Shown here: positions 9,521 through 21,010 of the stretch, piece after piece
Numbering within the stretch: the stretch's first letter is position 1
How the letters are laid out: each line of letters begins with the position of its first letter
NCBI GenBank assembly: GCA_030512335.1
Contig: JAULSU010000003.1
Span: forward strand, 1,798,001 to 1,862,000
Length of the DNA: 64,000 nt
Source of the DNA: Immersiella caudata
Lineage: Eukaryota > Ascomycota > Sordariomycetes > Sordariales > Lasiosphaeriaceae
Direction: 5' to 3'
Translations under genes and position numbers: made by a program
Notes under the pieces: model-generated
Seen by the model: the letters and a program-made list of their open reading frames with translations, nothing else
Told to the model about the DNA's origin: nothing
Database searches by the model: none

Positions 9521-12074
9521 ATGCCTGGCGCAAGCGTCGCCGTCATGCCGTCATCGGCAGCATCAACACCCACATCCCGGAAGGCCTCACTCGTGCCAGA
9601 GAGGAAATACAAGTGCCAGTTCTGCAACAGAGCTTTCAGCAGAAGCGAGCACCGCAGCAGACATGAGCGATCTCGTACGTACACCACCTCATCCCCACCT
9701 CACCCCTCGCGTTCGCCCTTCGCGGTCATGATCGCATCCCCACCTGCCCACCACCCACATTTCCATCAGCGCGCTGACCATCTCAATTGCAGATACGAAA
9801 GAACGGCCGTTCAAGTGCATGAAGTGCAAGAGTACATTTGTCAGACGCGACCTTTTACTTCGACACGACCGCACCGTCCACGCCAAGGATGGGGGCGTAC
9901 CGCTTCACAGTGATGGCAAGCGTCGTGGTGGCCCCAAGGCCGTTAGAAGCGTCAGCGGACCCTCCAAGTCGTCCATCATCGACGCGGGCGCTCTCGAGCA
10001 GCAGATCGAAGCTAGCAGCGATGGTATTTTTGACGTAGAAACTGCTGCGATGCTTGTCGCTGACATGCAGCAAAAAGCCTCCGCGGCGGCTCGTGCTGGC
10101 GCGCACTACGACGGCAGCTCGGACATGTCTTTCTCTCAGAACAGCACGTCGATGATGGACTCGTCGGTGACCTACCCCAACAGCGCGATTGGTCTTTCTC
10201 AGTGGGACGGGTTCGTGTCCCAAGCGGTCGACAGCAAGGCAAATTCCATCAGCTCTGCTTCCGGATCCTTTGATGCCCAAAATGCGAGCCACGGCGGCCT
10301 TGCCCCCGTTTTGCAGGCGATGATCAACTCGCTCCCGCCTTCAGCAGCCGGGACGCCGACCCCGCAGTCGCCGTACACGATGAACCGCGCCCATACTCCC
10401 GGCGACGCGTCGGCCGCACCGAATGGGTTCAAGGCACCTCAGGTCAACAGCGACGAAGAGCGCAACATCATCCTGGACAACATTCGGGCCAGTGATAGCG
10501 AACACGCCATTCCAGAAGGCTTCCGCGTACCCAGCTTGTCGTCGCTGAACCGGTACCTTTCCACCTACTTCGGCCTGTTCCATCACCACTTGCCATTTCT
10601 GCATCCGGGATCGTTTGAGCCAACCCAAGTCGCTCCGCCTCTACTTTTGGCTGTGCTCTCCATCGGTGCGCTCTACTCGTTCGACCAGGAGCCCGCCTAC
10701 ACGCTTCACATTGGGTCCAAGGTCATGGTCAACCAGTTCCTCCAGAACAAGGAGAACTTCAGCTCTCGCAAGTGCCCTCTGTGGACCATGCAGAGCTCGC
10801 TTCTCAACATGATATTTGCGAGCTGGAGCGGTGACCCGAAGGGCCTCGAGTGGGCTTGCTCGATCAAGTCGCTTCTCGCCAACATGGTCGCAGGTAACCG
10901 CTACGAGCTGAAGCTGCGTCAGGAGGCGCGTGAGGGACATTTGCCGAGCCGCGCTGAGTGGGTCGAGGATGAGGGCTGCAGACGTACCTACTATGCTGTC
11001 TACATCTTCTTCGGTCTTCTTACGTTGACCTATAACCACACGCCCGCCATCAGCTTCAACGAGTTTGAGGACCTTCAGCTCCCCTCGACGGAAGCCCTAT
11101 GGAACCTGAGAGTCGCAGATGATGCCGCCTGGCAAGATCACCTCAAGGTGTCGCCGAGCGTCACCTTTATGGAGGCCCACGACAACCTTTTCCAGGGCGA
11201 GACTTTGAAGTACAGCGCGTTTGCCACTCGTGTCATGATCAACGCCCTCTTCCTTGAGGTCTGGTATCACAAGCGAAGCCCCGAAGCTCTGCAAGACGTT
11301 GTCACAGAGTACAAGCTCAGACTCGCCCTTGAGACCTGGGAGAAATCTCTAGATCTTGTTGAGCCTGAAGCTGTCACTGTGCCACTCAGCGCGCCGCACA
11401 AGGGCCACCCGCTGCTCTTCAACGCGAAGGCCATGTTCCGCAACGCGCGCGCCCGACTCGAGGTGGATCTCAAGACTGTCCAGGAGGCTCTCCGATATCA
11501 CGACTCGTATGAGGTCGCCGCAGCCATGTCCAACGCCCGGGACCGGGTGAAGCGCTCTAGCGAGATGATCAAGGTCATTCAGGAGTGCTATAACTGCGTC
11601 GAGACAGCTGTCCGTCAAGGTGTACGCTGGGTTGCCAGGACATCGCCAACGAACTGGAGCATTGAGCACCCGCTGTGCGGTATGGATCTCATGATCATCC
11701 TTAGTCTGTGGCTGTATCGTCTGGAACATGATGAGGAGCCCGCGACAGAGGAGGAGTTGGTCATGTACAACCGAGTCCGCCAGCTGTTTGAGAAGGATCT
11801 GGAAGACCCGTATCACTCTCAGCTCAGCTCCATCGTGGCGCGCCTCTGGAGCTCCATACTGGATGAGGTGGTCGTTTGGGGGTAAGTCTGCTCTCCATGT
11901 ACCTTGACATATACATGTTGCTAACATCTCTGTAGCATCACGCGTCTTATGGGCGAAGCCTTCAGACTCCATTCCCAGGCCCTCGTTGGTTACGTGGACG
12001 ACGTCGCCGTATCCCCGAGTGTGTCAACACCGTCCATGACCTCGCAAGGGGCCGACGAGGACAGTGTGTACTAG
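9521..12074 (+). CDS. C2H2 zinc-finger / fungal-specific transcription factor
   Basis: Exons 9521-9674, 9793-11881 and 11936-12074 give 793 residues. Two C2H2 fingers lie at residues 32-52 (CQFC..H..H) and 60-81 (CMKC..H..H), joined by an HTKERPFK linker close to the TGEKP type. The final His codon of finger 1 is split by intron 1 (C|AT). A Ser/Ala-rich linker follows, then from about residue 290 a fungal-specific transcription factor domain (PF04082 type) with FHHHLPFLHPGSF, a SIGALYSFDQEP segment and DEGCRRTYYAVYIFFGLL. This finger-plus-PF04082 layout is shared with nuclear activators such as Adr1/AmdX-like proteins, but I cannot assign an orthologue. Intron 2 (54 bp) was placed by frame: exon 3 adds ITRLMGEAFRLHSQALVGY and the stop. 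The long upstream region suggests complex control. Confidence 0.9.
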
Positions 12075-13604
12075 TGACGACGTTGACGATTTCCTTTGTC
12101 ATCGGTGGGGTGTTAGGGGTCTCTCCGTTCCCAGGCATATACCTCTCAGCGTTCTTCTTCCGATTTCCTCGTTATTCGTTAATTTCCTCATTTTCCTTCC
12201 GTGGAGTGGTTCTCCCTGGTCAGGTTTCGGCGCGGGGGCGGTTGAGGTTTTGTTTCCTTGCCGATCTTGGTTCGGCTTCTACATTTCGCGTCTTTGCATC
12301 GTCACGGCACATCAGGCAATAATGGGGGGGCAGGTTTTGGGACACCAGGTTTCGCATTGGTCCAGCAGGAATGGGACCAACTCGCGCTCCAGGCGCACGA
12401 CCTAATAATCTGCAACACACTGTTGGCTGGTCCCATGTGGAGGAAGGAAATTCGAGGGTATTATTTCCCTTCTCCGTGTCTCATTAGCTACAGCGCCCCT
12501 ACCGATTTTATTAATGGTCTGCTTTCTTTGCCCTCGGCTCTACCGGAATGGGGATATTTCCTCGAGTCTGTTTCCGTTGTTACCTTTCTCGACGTCATAA
12601 CTCGGATACCTTGTTCGATATACAAATTTGCTTATCTGTTTTTTCTCTTCTTCTTCTCGCATTCGCTCTGGCTTTTATTTTCTTCTTTTTCCTTGATCGT
12701 TACCTTTCTGTATTAGAGTATTCGGGCGCGATCTAGGGAGGTGGTTGGATGGGTGGTGTCTTGGCAACAGGTTGAGGTTTCCGGTTGGGCTTTGACCAAG
12801 AGTCGCCAGGCAAGAGCTCGCGCACACAAGATTGATAATTTCTGTTTTTCCTTGCCGTCGATAGTCTATCTCATGAGGTGCGAGGGCGGAGGTTACCTTT
12901 TACTGGATTGCGCGAATTGGTGGTGTAAATATCTCGATTCTGTCTAGGGAGCAAACCCCAGTATGAATGAAAGCAAACACTCCACACTCCAACTTGTCTC
13001 TGTGAACATCTTGGATGCCTGCGTGGATCGGTGACACTGATAGCTTACACACGGCAGCGTCGATGCGGAGAACGAGGCGAATCAGGCATCAAGGCCAATT
13101 TGTTTACACCCCTGCCCCTGGTGGATCGGGTTGCTGCAGATAACACAGCCCCACCACCCACCCGCCCGTCAACATCTGGTCTTTGCCAGTGTTTCATAAG
13201 ACCGCCAGAAAGAGAATGCAAATATTTATTTTTTTGCATTTTTGTGACTTGGGACTTCTGGATTTCAAATTCGGTGCGGCCCAGATGGAAGTTTAGACTC
13301 GTGCTCTCCTGGGCTGCCCCTTCCTGCTTCCCTTTCTCAAACGAATCGACTTCGAGTTTCGATGATCCTCTGCCCTTTCCTTTGCTGTTGTCTAGTACCT
13401 GTCCATTCCCGTCGGCTTTCGCGGCTGGATGGACATCGTCTCTTCTCGCTTGTCTGCATCTTCTGATCTTTTCGTTTCTCACAACCATCAACATCCCAGT
13501 TTTGGAGAGCTGTTTTACTTTGCAGAACGTTACACTCGAGTCTTGCATATCATCTTTCTTGCTTCCGTAATTCATCCACATCCCAGTATCTCTCTCCCGC
13601 CCAC
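12075..13604. other. Intergenic, 1.5 kb, no gene seen
   Basis: This holds the 3' flank of the transcription factor and the promoter of the GH16 gene. The 12600-12710 stretch is T/C-rich. Open frames on either strand are short and unrecognised; a 206-codon minus frame (13045-13665) overlaps the GH16 start and is a shadow of the opposite strand. Confidence 0.6.
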
Positions 13605-14821
13605 ATGGCGTCCAGGCTGGCGACCGCGGAGCGCCACCGCCTCGGCGGGAGAGCCACCAAATCATGGGCCCTCCTCTTTCTGCTATGCTTCGCCTTCTCT
13701 TCGGTGCCCCTCGTATCAGCAGAGTGCGAATGTGGATACACGCTCAACTACAACCATGAGAAGCCAGTCTTCTTCACGGACCTTCTCGAGTCCAACTTCG
13801 AGAGGATGACGTCTGTCGATATCGCAGCGAACACCGACTGGGACCGACAAAAGTACAATGTCACTGCTGAAAAGGCCCTGGGACCGTTTGGAAAGATGAT
13901 GGACGTTCGCAATGTCGAGTTGATCCCCAGCTCTGAGTTTGAGCCACAGAAGCGGCTGCTCAAGCTGGTTGTCAACAGTTCCATTGTGGATGGGATGGTG
14001 TCCAACGCGGAGATGGCGAGTACCAGAACCGACATCATGCATGGTACGTTCAGTGTGTCGATGAAGACGACGGACATTCCTGGAACTTGCCAGGCGTTCT
14101 TTTGGGTAAGTCTTCGCTTCCTTTCATCGGTGCTTTGGCTGATGGGCTCGGTGGTATCCAGTACTTCAACGACACGCAAGAGATTGACATGGAGTTCCTC
14201 TCCAAGGAGTTCAACAACACTAATAGCAGCTGGCCCGTTAATCTTGTGTTGCACACCCGCGAGTCGATACAAGTAGGATACGACTCGACAAAGGTCAACC
14301 CCAACTATTGGAAGGCCTATCTCCCGTTCAACCCTGCCGAGGACTACCATGTGTACCGCTTCGATTATTTTGAGGATCGAGTTAGCTTTTACATGGACGA
14401 CATTCTGTTGAAACAGCTGGAAGGTCAGGATTTCGCCATACCAACCGGGGCAGGGCATCTCGTTCTGCAGCATTGGAGCAACGGAGACCCTCACTGGTCT
14501 GCAGGCCCGCCGCAAAAGGATGCAGAGATGCTCATTCGGTGGGTCAAGGCGTACTTCAACTCGTCTAATCCCGATCGACTCCTGAATTGGCAAGAGCGAT
14601 GCGGCGAGTTCACGCCCAAGAAGTTGTGTATCATTCCAAGTGCAGACGTGAATCGGTCAAAGGAGACTGGAAGAGGGTTGAGTTGGTTCTACACAGAATA
14701 CGAAGGTTTCGCGAACAACCAGATTTTCTTTCGCAACCTTGCACCGAGACAGCAAGGATGGGCCAAGTGGCAGATTTGGATGTTGGTGCTCGGGTGGGTG
14801 TTAATGAGATTCTTCGACTGA
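13605..14821 (+). CDS. Secreted glycoside hydrolase family 16 protein, probably GPI-anchored
   Basis: Exons 13605-14105 and 14162-14821 (intron 56 bp) give 386 residues. The N-terminus has a basic n-region and a hydrophobic core (SWALLFLLCFAFSSVPLVSA) with a likely signal cleavage near residue 40. The GH16 jelly-roll signature is clear: GTCQAFFW, then the catalytic motif QEIDMEF in the ExDxE form, with the first Glu as nucleophile and the last as acid/base. It continues with NYWKAYLPFNPAEDYHVYRFDY and LVLQHWSNGDPHWSAGPP. The intron sits just before the catalytic strand. The C-terminus ends in a hydrophobic segment (WQIWMLVLGWVLMRFF), consistent with a GPI signal or membrane anchor. GH16 enzymes of this type cut or transfer beta-glucan (or glucan-chitin) chains in the cell wall; the exact specificity is not readable here. 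Confidence 0.92.
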
Positions 14822-16370
14822 CATTTTCAGCACTCTCCACATGTTCTCGTCGCTGCTGAACTTACTGGCCGCCATAAAGATGTGGAGGGCAACTAGAAGA
14901 ATTGCTCGCATTCTGAGAATTATCGCGTGATGGAACCTCTAGAGGTAGCAAATAAGGAGATTCACATGTATTGCTCTTTCCGCTCCAAACATGGGCTAGG
15001 TTATCAACAAGTTCACCAGGACAGGTTGTCCACGTTCTATGCTCAACATCTTGTGTGTGGCAGGAACACATCAACCAATTAATCCCGCACCCATGGGAGT
15101 CCCATGTGAAATATGCCGGGTCCTCCACGGGAGCAGTCGACAGAAAGAAGCTCTGGTCGAGGTGAGCTCCTGAGCTGAGCCCACATGAGCTTTGACGCTC
15201 TTTCCCGGCTCCATGCTTCATCCATCCAACCGTAAAGCGGGGCGAGGGGCGCGGGCCGGCGAATCGAATAGGATTCTGGAAAAGGGGCGTCCCACCTGCG
15301 GGCGGATAAGCCAGTATCTGCTACTGCATACGCATACGGTACTAACGGGTTTGCGGGGAAAGACGATACGATACAGTGTGATTAATAAGTTAGTGAGAGG
15401 TGGTTTCTTGGTTTTGCTGCAGCTCACATGCTCCCCCAACCGCACACCCTTTTGGGCGTCGGGGGAGACTCTGATTGGCCAGGGCGGGATGGGGGCAATC
15501 GAGAGTGCATTGGCAGAATCTGGGGAAGGTGCGGTTGGCCTGCGGGCAGCGGATGGAGACGGGAGGCCATTGGTGTTGGTGCAGAGCGTGTCCACCAGTG
15601 GAGGAAGGGGACTTGGAGGGGATGGACCCGCATGACTTGGGGGTGTGGGCTTGTGGGTTTGAGAGAGAAGGTTGATTCGGGGTTGTATTGTGGACGACGG
15701 AACCGACGAACTGCATTTTTAACCCGGCTTCACTCTGTTCTTGTCATCATCCAGAGAATGGGAAAAGCGGCCATGGTGAGATGCTGATTTGTTTCGCATT
15801 CTAGCTTCCCTAGACTGCCACAACATAAGCCGTCCGGAGTCCGAGCAGATGGCTCCGAGTACCTGCCACAACGCCGAAGAAACTCCTGTTGCGGGTGCAC
15901 CACCGGGCACTGCACACCGTGTCCGGCGAAGCATCTGACCGGTTCACACGCTCCGGCGATGGCACTCGCCTCGGTGCTCAACTCCCTTCCGGGGATCAGG
16001 AGAAACGCCAAGTCAGGCTACGAGAGGCTAAACCAGACGACGGGTGACCGAACGCCCGTCTATCACTTTCTTTTCCTCGGCGTATTACTTAAGAGCGTCG
16101 TCTCCAGCAGGGTCACAGGTTACCATTCTCTCCCTCTTGCTTCTACACATGTTCATGCTATCGTAGCATCCAGGGAACCTCACCGTCAACAGCAAGTTTT
16201 GTTGTTTTGTATTACGAGGAATTTTGACGTATTAATCCTCTCGATGAAGGGGGCCGAAGAGCGAGGCTTTGGCTTCTGGTTTGCACAGCAAGTGCAAGGT
16301 TGACGCACGAGTTTGTTCTACCTTTTTCCGCTGGTTAGCTGCGATCTTCATCTTCTTTTTTCCAGCCAAG
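14822..16370. other. Intergenic, 1.5 kb, no gene seen
   Basis: This lies between the GH16 and GH64 genes on the same strand. An ATTGG (inverse CCAAT) occurs near 15473 within a G-rich stretch. A pyrimidine tract ending in CAG at about 16365, just before the ATG at 16371, could be a 5' UTR intron acceptor. No open frame resembles a known family. Confidence 0.55.
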
Positions 16371-18158
16371 ATGTCGACGCTCGAGGAAGTCCTTCGTCTT
16401 CAGAAGAAGGAGGGCATCTTGCAAGCACCGACTGGGGGCAACTCGGTTCGGGCTGAAGTTGCGTCGTCCACTAACCCAACTTTGCAAATCTCGTTGCAGA
16501 ATAACACCGGCTCTTCCAACGTCTGGGCGTATATCACCGGTCTCGACATCAACAGAAACAACGCCGTGCTTGTCCTGCGAAGTGACGGCGTCACCCCTTA
16601 CTACCCCACGTCCCCGTCCAAGACTCTTTCGCCTTTCGCTGCCGACTGTCACATTCACCTGGGTGCGCCGGGGACAACTCGGGTAGTCACCGTTCCACAG
16701 GTGGTTGGCGGGCGCATCTGGTTCTGCATCGATAACCAACTCACATTCTACATCAACCCCGGCCCGGCTCTTGTCGAACCCTCCGTCATGAATCCTTCCG
16801 ATCCCAACTACAATCTCGACTGGTCCTTTGCCGAGTTCACTTACAACACCTTCCAGCTCTTCGCCAACATCACCTACGTCGACTTCGTCTCTTTCCCCGT
16901 CTCCCTCGCCCTGACGAGCACCAACCCCTCCACCCCTCCCCAGCGCGTCCTCGGCCATTCCCCCTCCTCCCTCCTCACCATCGCCTCCGCCCTCCGTTCC
17001 CAGTCCGCACTCGATTCCTCCGACTGGTCCAAACTCATCATCCCTTCTCCGTCCCCTTCCAACACCCCCCTGCGCATCCTCTCCCCCAACTCGGCCATCA
17101 AGCTCTTCCAACCCTTCCCCCTCTTCCAAGACTACTTCGCCCCCTACGTCTCCGCCGTCTGGTCCAAGTACACCTCCACTCCTCTCCTCATAAACACCCA
17201 ATCCACATGGGGCCTCCTCTCCGCCACCGTCTCTCCCATAACAGGGAAGCTGACCTTCCCCGGCATCGGCGCCTTCTCCCAACCGTCGGCGGCAGATATC
17301 TTCTCCTGCGACAGTGGCCCGTTTGCACGATATGAAGAGAATGGCGAGGTCATGGGGAACATTACGGCGAGGTTGGCGGCGGCGTTCAATCGGAGCACGG
17401 TGTTACGGTCGGGGAGGGAGCCAGATGGGGGGGAGGGTGTTGGGGGGTATTATAAGGAGGAGAGGACGAATCATTACGCTAGGATTGTGCATGGGGTTAG
17501 TTGGGAGGGGAGGGGGTATGCTTTTCCTTATGGTGAGTTTTTTTTTGCGGTTCTTGTTTTTGGTTTTCTGCGGGTGGGGGGGCAAGGGGATTGGAAAGGT
17601 GGAAGGGTGGTGGTGGTGGGTGGATGAATTCAGGAGCTGCGGAGGGGGCTGCAGAGATGGGACGAACGTTATGGGAAACGCTGATGCTTTGCAGATGATG
17701 TCTCTCCGAGCGATGCAGAGAATGTGGCCGGAACGGTAAGTGACGGGAGCCCAGCGGTGTTTGTGGTGGCTGTAGGTGGACCGGCGGTGTTGGATCATGG
17801 GGAGAGAAGAGGGTTGGGGTTGGATGCACTTGGACAGCACGAGAAGAGCGACATCAAGAAAAACGGCTCCGATCTGGTTGTCCCAAATATCGAACGGCGA
17901 CTTGAGACGATGGTTCCCTCCGCGTCGGCTGCGGTACAGCGTCGACTGGAAGAATGGGCGGAGCGAGCTGCGGATATGGGAGGCCCAGCTGTGGAAACGG
18001 GGGTGAGGACGTTGACGTGGCTTATATTTTGGCTTGGGGGCTTGCTGGCTGTCTCGAGGTGGCTGCTGGCCTCTAGGGCAGGTGGTGTGGTGTTGTTGCT
18101 GCTGGCAGCATATCTTGTCGTGTTTGGCTCTGGGGGAGGTGTTACTGATGGGGAGTGA
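16371..18158 (+). CDS. Glycoside hydrolase family 64 beta-1,3-glucanase, C-terminal membrane segments
   Basis: Exons 16371-17532 and 17695-18158 (intron 162 bp, G|GTGAGT to TTTGCAG) give 541 residues. The GH64 features are LQISLQNNTGSSNVWAYITG near the N-terminus, GGRIWFCIDNQLTFYINPGP, LDWSFAEFTYN, FPGIGAFSQPSAADIFSC and HYARIVHGVSWEGRGYAFPY, running across the intron into DDVSPSDAENVAG. GH64 enzymes hydrolyse laminarin-type beta-1,3-glucan. Unusually, the protein starts MSTLEEVLRLQKKEG with no signal peptide. The only upstream in-frame starts are non-ATG codons. The C-terminus has two hydrophobic stretches (about residues 490-510 and 515-533). Third-position composition changes from C-rich to G-rich near 17300. 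The internal GTAAGT at about 17737 was not used as a donor because the family sequence continues through it. Confidence 0.88.
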
Positions 18159-19195
18159 GGTAGGTGTAAGGTCTATCTAGAGCAAATGGCTCAAGGGGTG
18201 AGATACTTGCTGAGCATGAGGTAGACTCAGGAAGCTCGGCATTCTTCCATGGATTACCATTTGTTCGTTGTTCATAGTAACAGACAAAGTTACAACCTGG
18301 AAGCTGCTTCAATCGCAACAGTGGCCTCTCCACAGCCCCCGAACTTGACAAGTCCACTCCCCTTCAGCACTCCACCAGCAGGGCCGCATCAAATGCATCT
18401 CTTGGCCACTCAAGCCTCGCCAAGCAATGCCACCATCTTGCCATGCCGCAGTGCAGCGCATAAGCGAACTGCCACTCTACCGCATGCGACTCCATCTTCA
18501 CTTTTCTCCAACCTAACACCACTCCATCTCAAGTCCCACAAACACAACTTATGGTTTTGCAAATCTACAACTCTCACTCCACACATTCACAAGATGAACC
18601 AAAAACTTCGCTTCCAAGCTCCCAATTCGGAACCCGCCCCGAAATCCAAGTGGTAATCTCGCGCGTCCCCGTGCCCATTGATGTCAAATTCACACCTGCT
18701 CCTACCCTTCCCCCGCATCACCATCGTCCCGCCTCCCGCTGCGGAGACTTCAACCACGGCAATCATGAGGGGCACAATATCCCCACCAAACCCCAAACCA
18801 CAGTGACGTAATCCACAATCACCCCTCCCACCAAACCAACGTCATAGCAACCACGACGCTCCAAACGAATGATGGAAGCCAAAGAAAATGCAAGGAAGAA
18901 AAGCTTGATTTGCCGCTCCTTCCGTGTTGGCTCCAGAGGTGATGGAAGGGTCTCGCGATCGGCTGCAATCGGGGGACGGCGATAGGATGGCAGATTTGAG
19001 GGGATGCGCGCCTACATGTATATCTGCTCTTGCGATGGGGGGATACGTCAGAGCGTTGTTGAGATGAGCGAGGTGGGATGTCATAAAGAAGGGTGCCGTC
19101 CCCGAAGAGGACGACTGACTTGCACTTTCATTCTTTGTTCGAGATACCCTCTGCCCCCTGTGCATGACTTACCTTAACCGACGGAATACAACAAC
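18159..19195. other. Intergenic, 1.0 kb, no gene seen
   Basis: The stretch 18300-18850 is C/A-rich on the + strand with several short open frames but no recognisable product. AGGGG and CCCCT pentamers (STRE-like) occur near 18998 and 19155 ahead of the glycine-rich protein gene; this is suggestive only. Confidence 0.5.
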
Positions 19196-20380
19196 ATGGA
19201 GTCCATCAACCACATCAAGGAGGTGGCCACCAAGGCTATCTGGGGCGACAACAACGCCAGCCAAGAGCCCGTGTCTGGCGTGAACGGCGACGTCTCCAAG
19301 GGGGAGCCATACGATGCGGGCAACATGGGTAGTAAGTAGCACTAGGATCCTCCAGGAGGCACGCACTTACGTATCACCTCTGGCAGAGTACTAACCTCTC
19401 CACCTCTCCCGTTCGACACCTCGTATTCCCCATAGGTACCAAGGAAAATTTCCCCCTAAAACTTACGAAACCCACCTATACTAGAACCCGCCGAGATAAC
19501 TAAAGATACCGCGCCCGGTGAGACCGGTACGGCTACCGTCGAAACCGACCTTCCCGCCCAGCCAAAGCCAACCCAGCAGCGCGAGACCAAGACTTACGGC
19601 AGCGGCAGCGACGTCCCATCCACCAACCCAACCACCGTCAAAGACTCATCGCAGCTCCCGGGCGACTCCACCAAAGCCCAAAACGACGTGCGCGACCCCT
19701 CGGACCCGGACGCCCATCACCACAACGCCTTTGCCAAGAACAATGTCGACGACGCCGGTTCCGGTCTCGACGTGGGCGATAACCCTGAGAAGCTCGACGG
19801 TCCGGGGCCGCGACCGCTCGAGGTGATTGCCAAGGAGAATGGCGGGGATGCGGGGAAACACAGCGGTAGCAGCAATGGGAGTGTGGACAAGCAGAAGGAT
19901 CCAGAGCCGGGGATTGACAAGGTGGGGACGGGAGAGCTGTATGTGAAGAGCTCGGGAATGGAGGCGGATGGAGGAGATTTTGATGCGGCGAAGCCGGGGG
20001 CGGGGAGGGAGGCTGATCGTGAGTGCTCCTTTTCTTTTCTTCGAGGTGTTGTTGTTTTCTGGTGCTGGTAATCAGAGGAAAGTTGGAAGGGAAGAGAAGT
20101 AGGGGGTGGATAAGGGGGTGTTCATCAAGCCTCGCTACCAGCTGAGTTGAGATTGAGTCTGTGCTAAAAAAAGGGGCGTGGTATTCTAGGTTTGCTTGAG
20201 GAGAAGGGGGTCCATACGAACGGATCACACGGGAAGAAGGGGGTTGTGAATGGAAATGGGGGTGGGGGCGCAGAAGCCAACGGGGGGGTCAACGTGAATG
20301 GGGGGAAGGAAGAGAAGGTGAGTTTGAAGGCGAAGATTAAGGCAAAGTTGCATCGAAGCTCGGCGACGGCGTCGACGTGA
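19196..20380 (+). CDS. Conserved fungal hydrophilic glycine-rich protein
   Basis: Exons 19196-19331, 19485-20018 and 20190-20380 give 286 residues. The protein is very hydrophilic, rich in Gly, Asp, Lys and Ser, with no signal peptide or membrane segment. It matches a Pezizomycotina family often named glycine-rich (cell wall) protein: an N-terminal INHIKEVATKAIWG, then PGPRPLEVIAKENGGDAG, GTGELYVKSSGM, ADGGDFDAAKPGAGREADRL, LLEEKGVH and a C-terminal basic KVSLKAKIKAKLH. The conserved block is split by intron 2 at the Arg codon (C|GT), which confirms that splice. Intron 1 (153 bp) is less certain, because a micro-exon near 19437 was considered; the chosen acceptor (CTAG at 19484) keeps the frame. 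The function is unknown. Low-complexity hydrophilic proteins of this sort are often stress-related, which is inference. Confidence 0.8.
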
Positions 20381-21010
20381 AACAGGGGGGGAAATGTATG
20401 GCGACTTATGTGATGTTTTGCTTGCGATGGGGGAATCTTGTGTGTTGCGCATTGAGGGTTAAATGAAATGGCGCAGCACGTGCGGTGCGTTCTCGTCTAT
20501 TTAGACCACGTTCAGCTCAGATGGTGATGTGAGAGGTTGGAGGAGTGAAATCGTGCTCAGTGGCTGATCCGGGTGGCCTCTCTTATCGACGCCATCGCGC
20601 CAAGCATCCCTGCCTGCGATGCACAGGGGCTTTGTACGACCCTCGAGCAGGTACTGACAGCACGGAGGATTGATTTTTTCGTAGAGGTACCGTAGAGGAA
20701 GTCACGATGGAGGCTCGGCGGGCGGCATGTGGGCTCAGTTCGGACCGCTGGTTGGCCCGGACTACACACTCCAAGGCCGACGCTCATTGGTCTCCGCTGC
20801 ATTCCCTTTATGGAGCGCGAAGTGGTTGCGTTGCTGCCTTTCAAGCACGCATGAGCCACGCGCGATTGCTGGCTGACGACGACTGGTCCGAGTATAATGG
20901 CGGTGACTCCCCGAGTTTGTGTCAATGCCCGCGCGCACAGCTTGACTGCTGGCCTTAGGTAGGTAGGTAGTCAGGAAGGGACAGTTGCATCGCACATTCA
21001 GCGCAGCAAT
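20381..21010. other. Intergenic, 0.6 kb, promoter of the SGNH gene
   Basis: No coding sequence was recognised. A short GTAGGTAGGTAG-type run lies at about 20957-20969, about 40 bp before the SGNH start. Confidence 0.5.

Noticed and set aside
16335..17282. 315-codon Gly/Glu-rich minus-strand frame
   Set aside because: It is the antisense shadow of the C-rich GH64 exon; the plus strand carries the clear family sequence.
17735..17770. Second intron in the GH64 gene starting at GTAAGT
   Set aside because: The reading frame and GH64 family sequence run straight through (AENVAG to VAVGGP), so no intron is needed.
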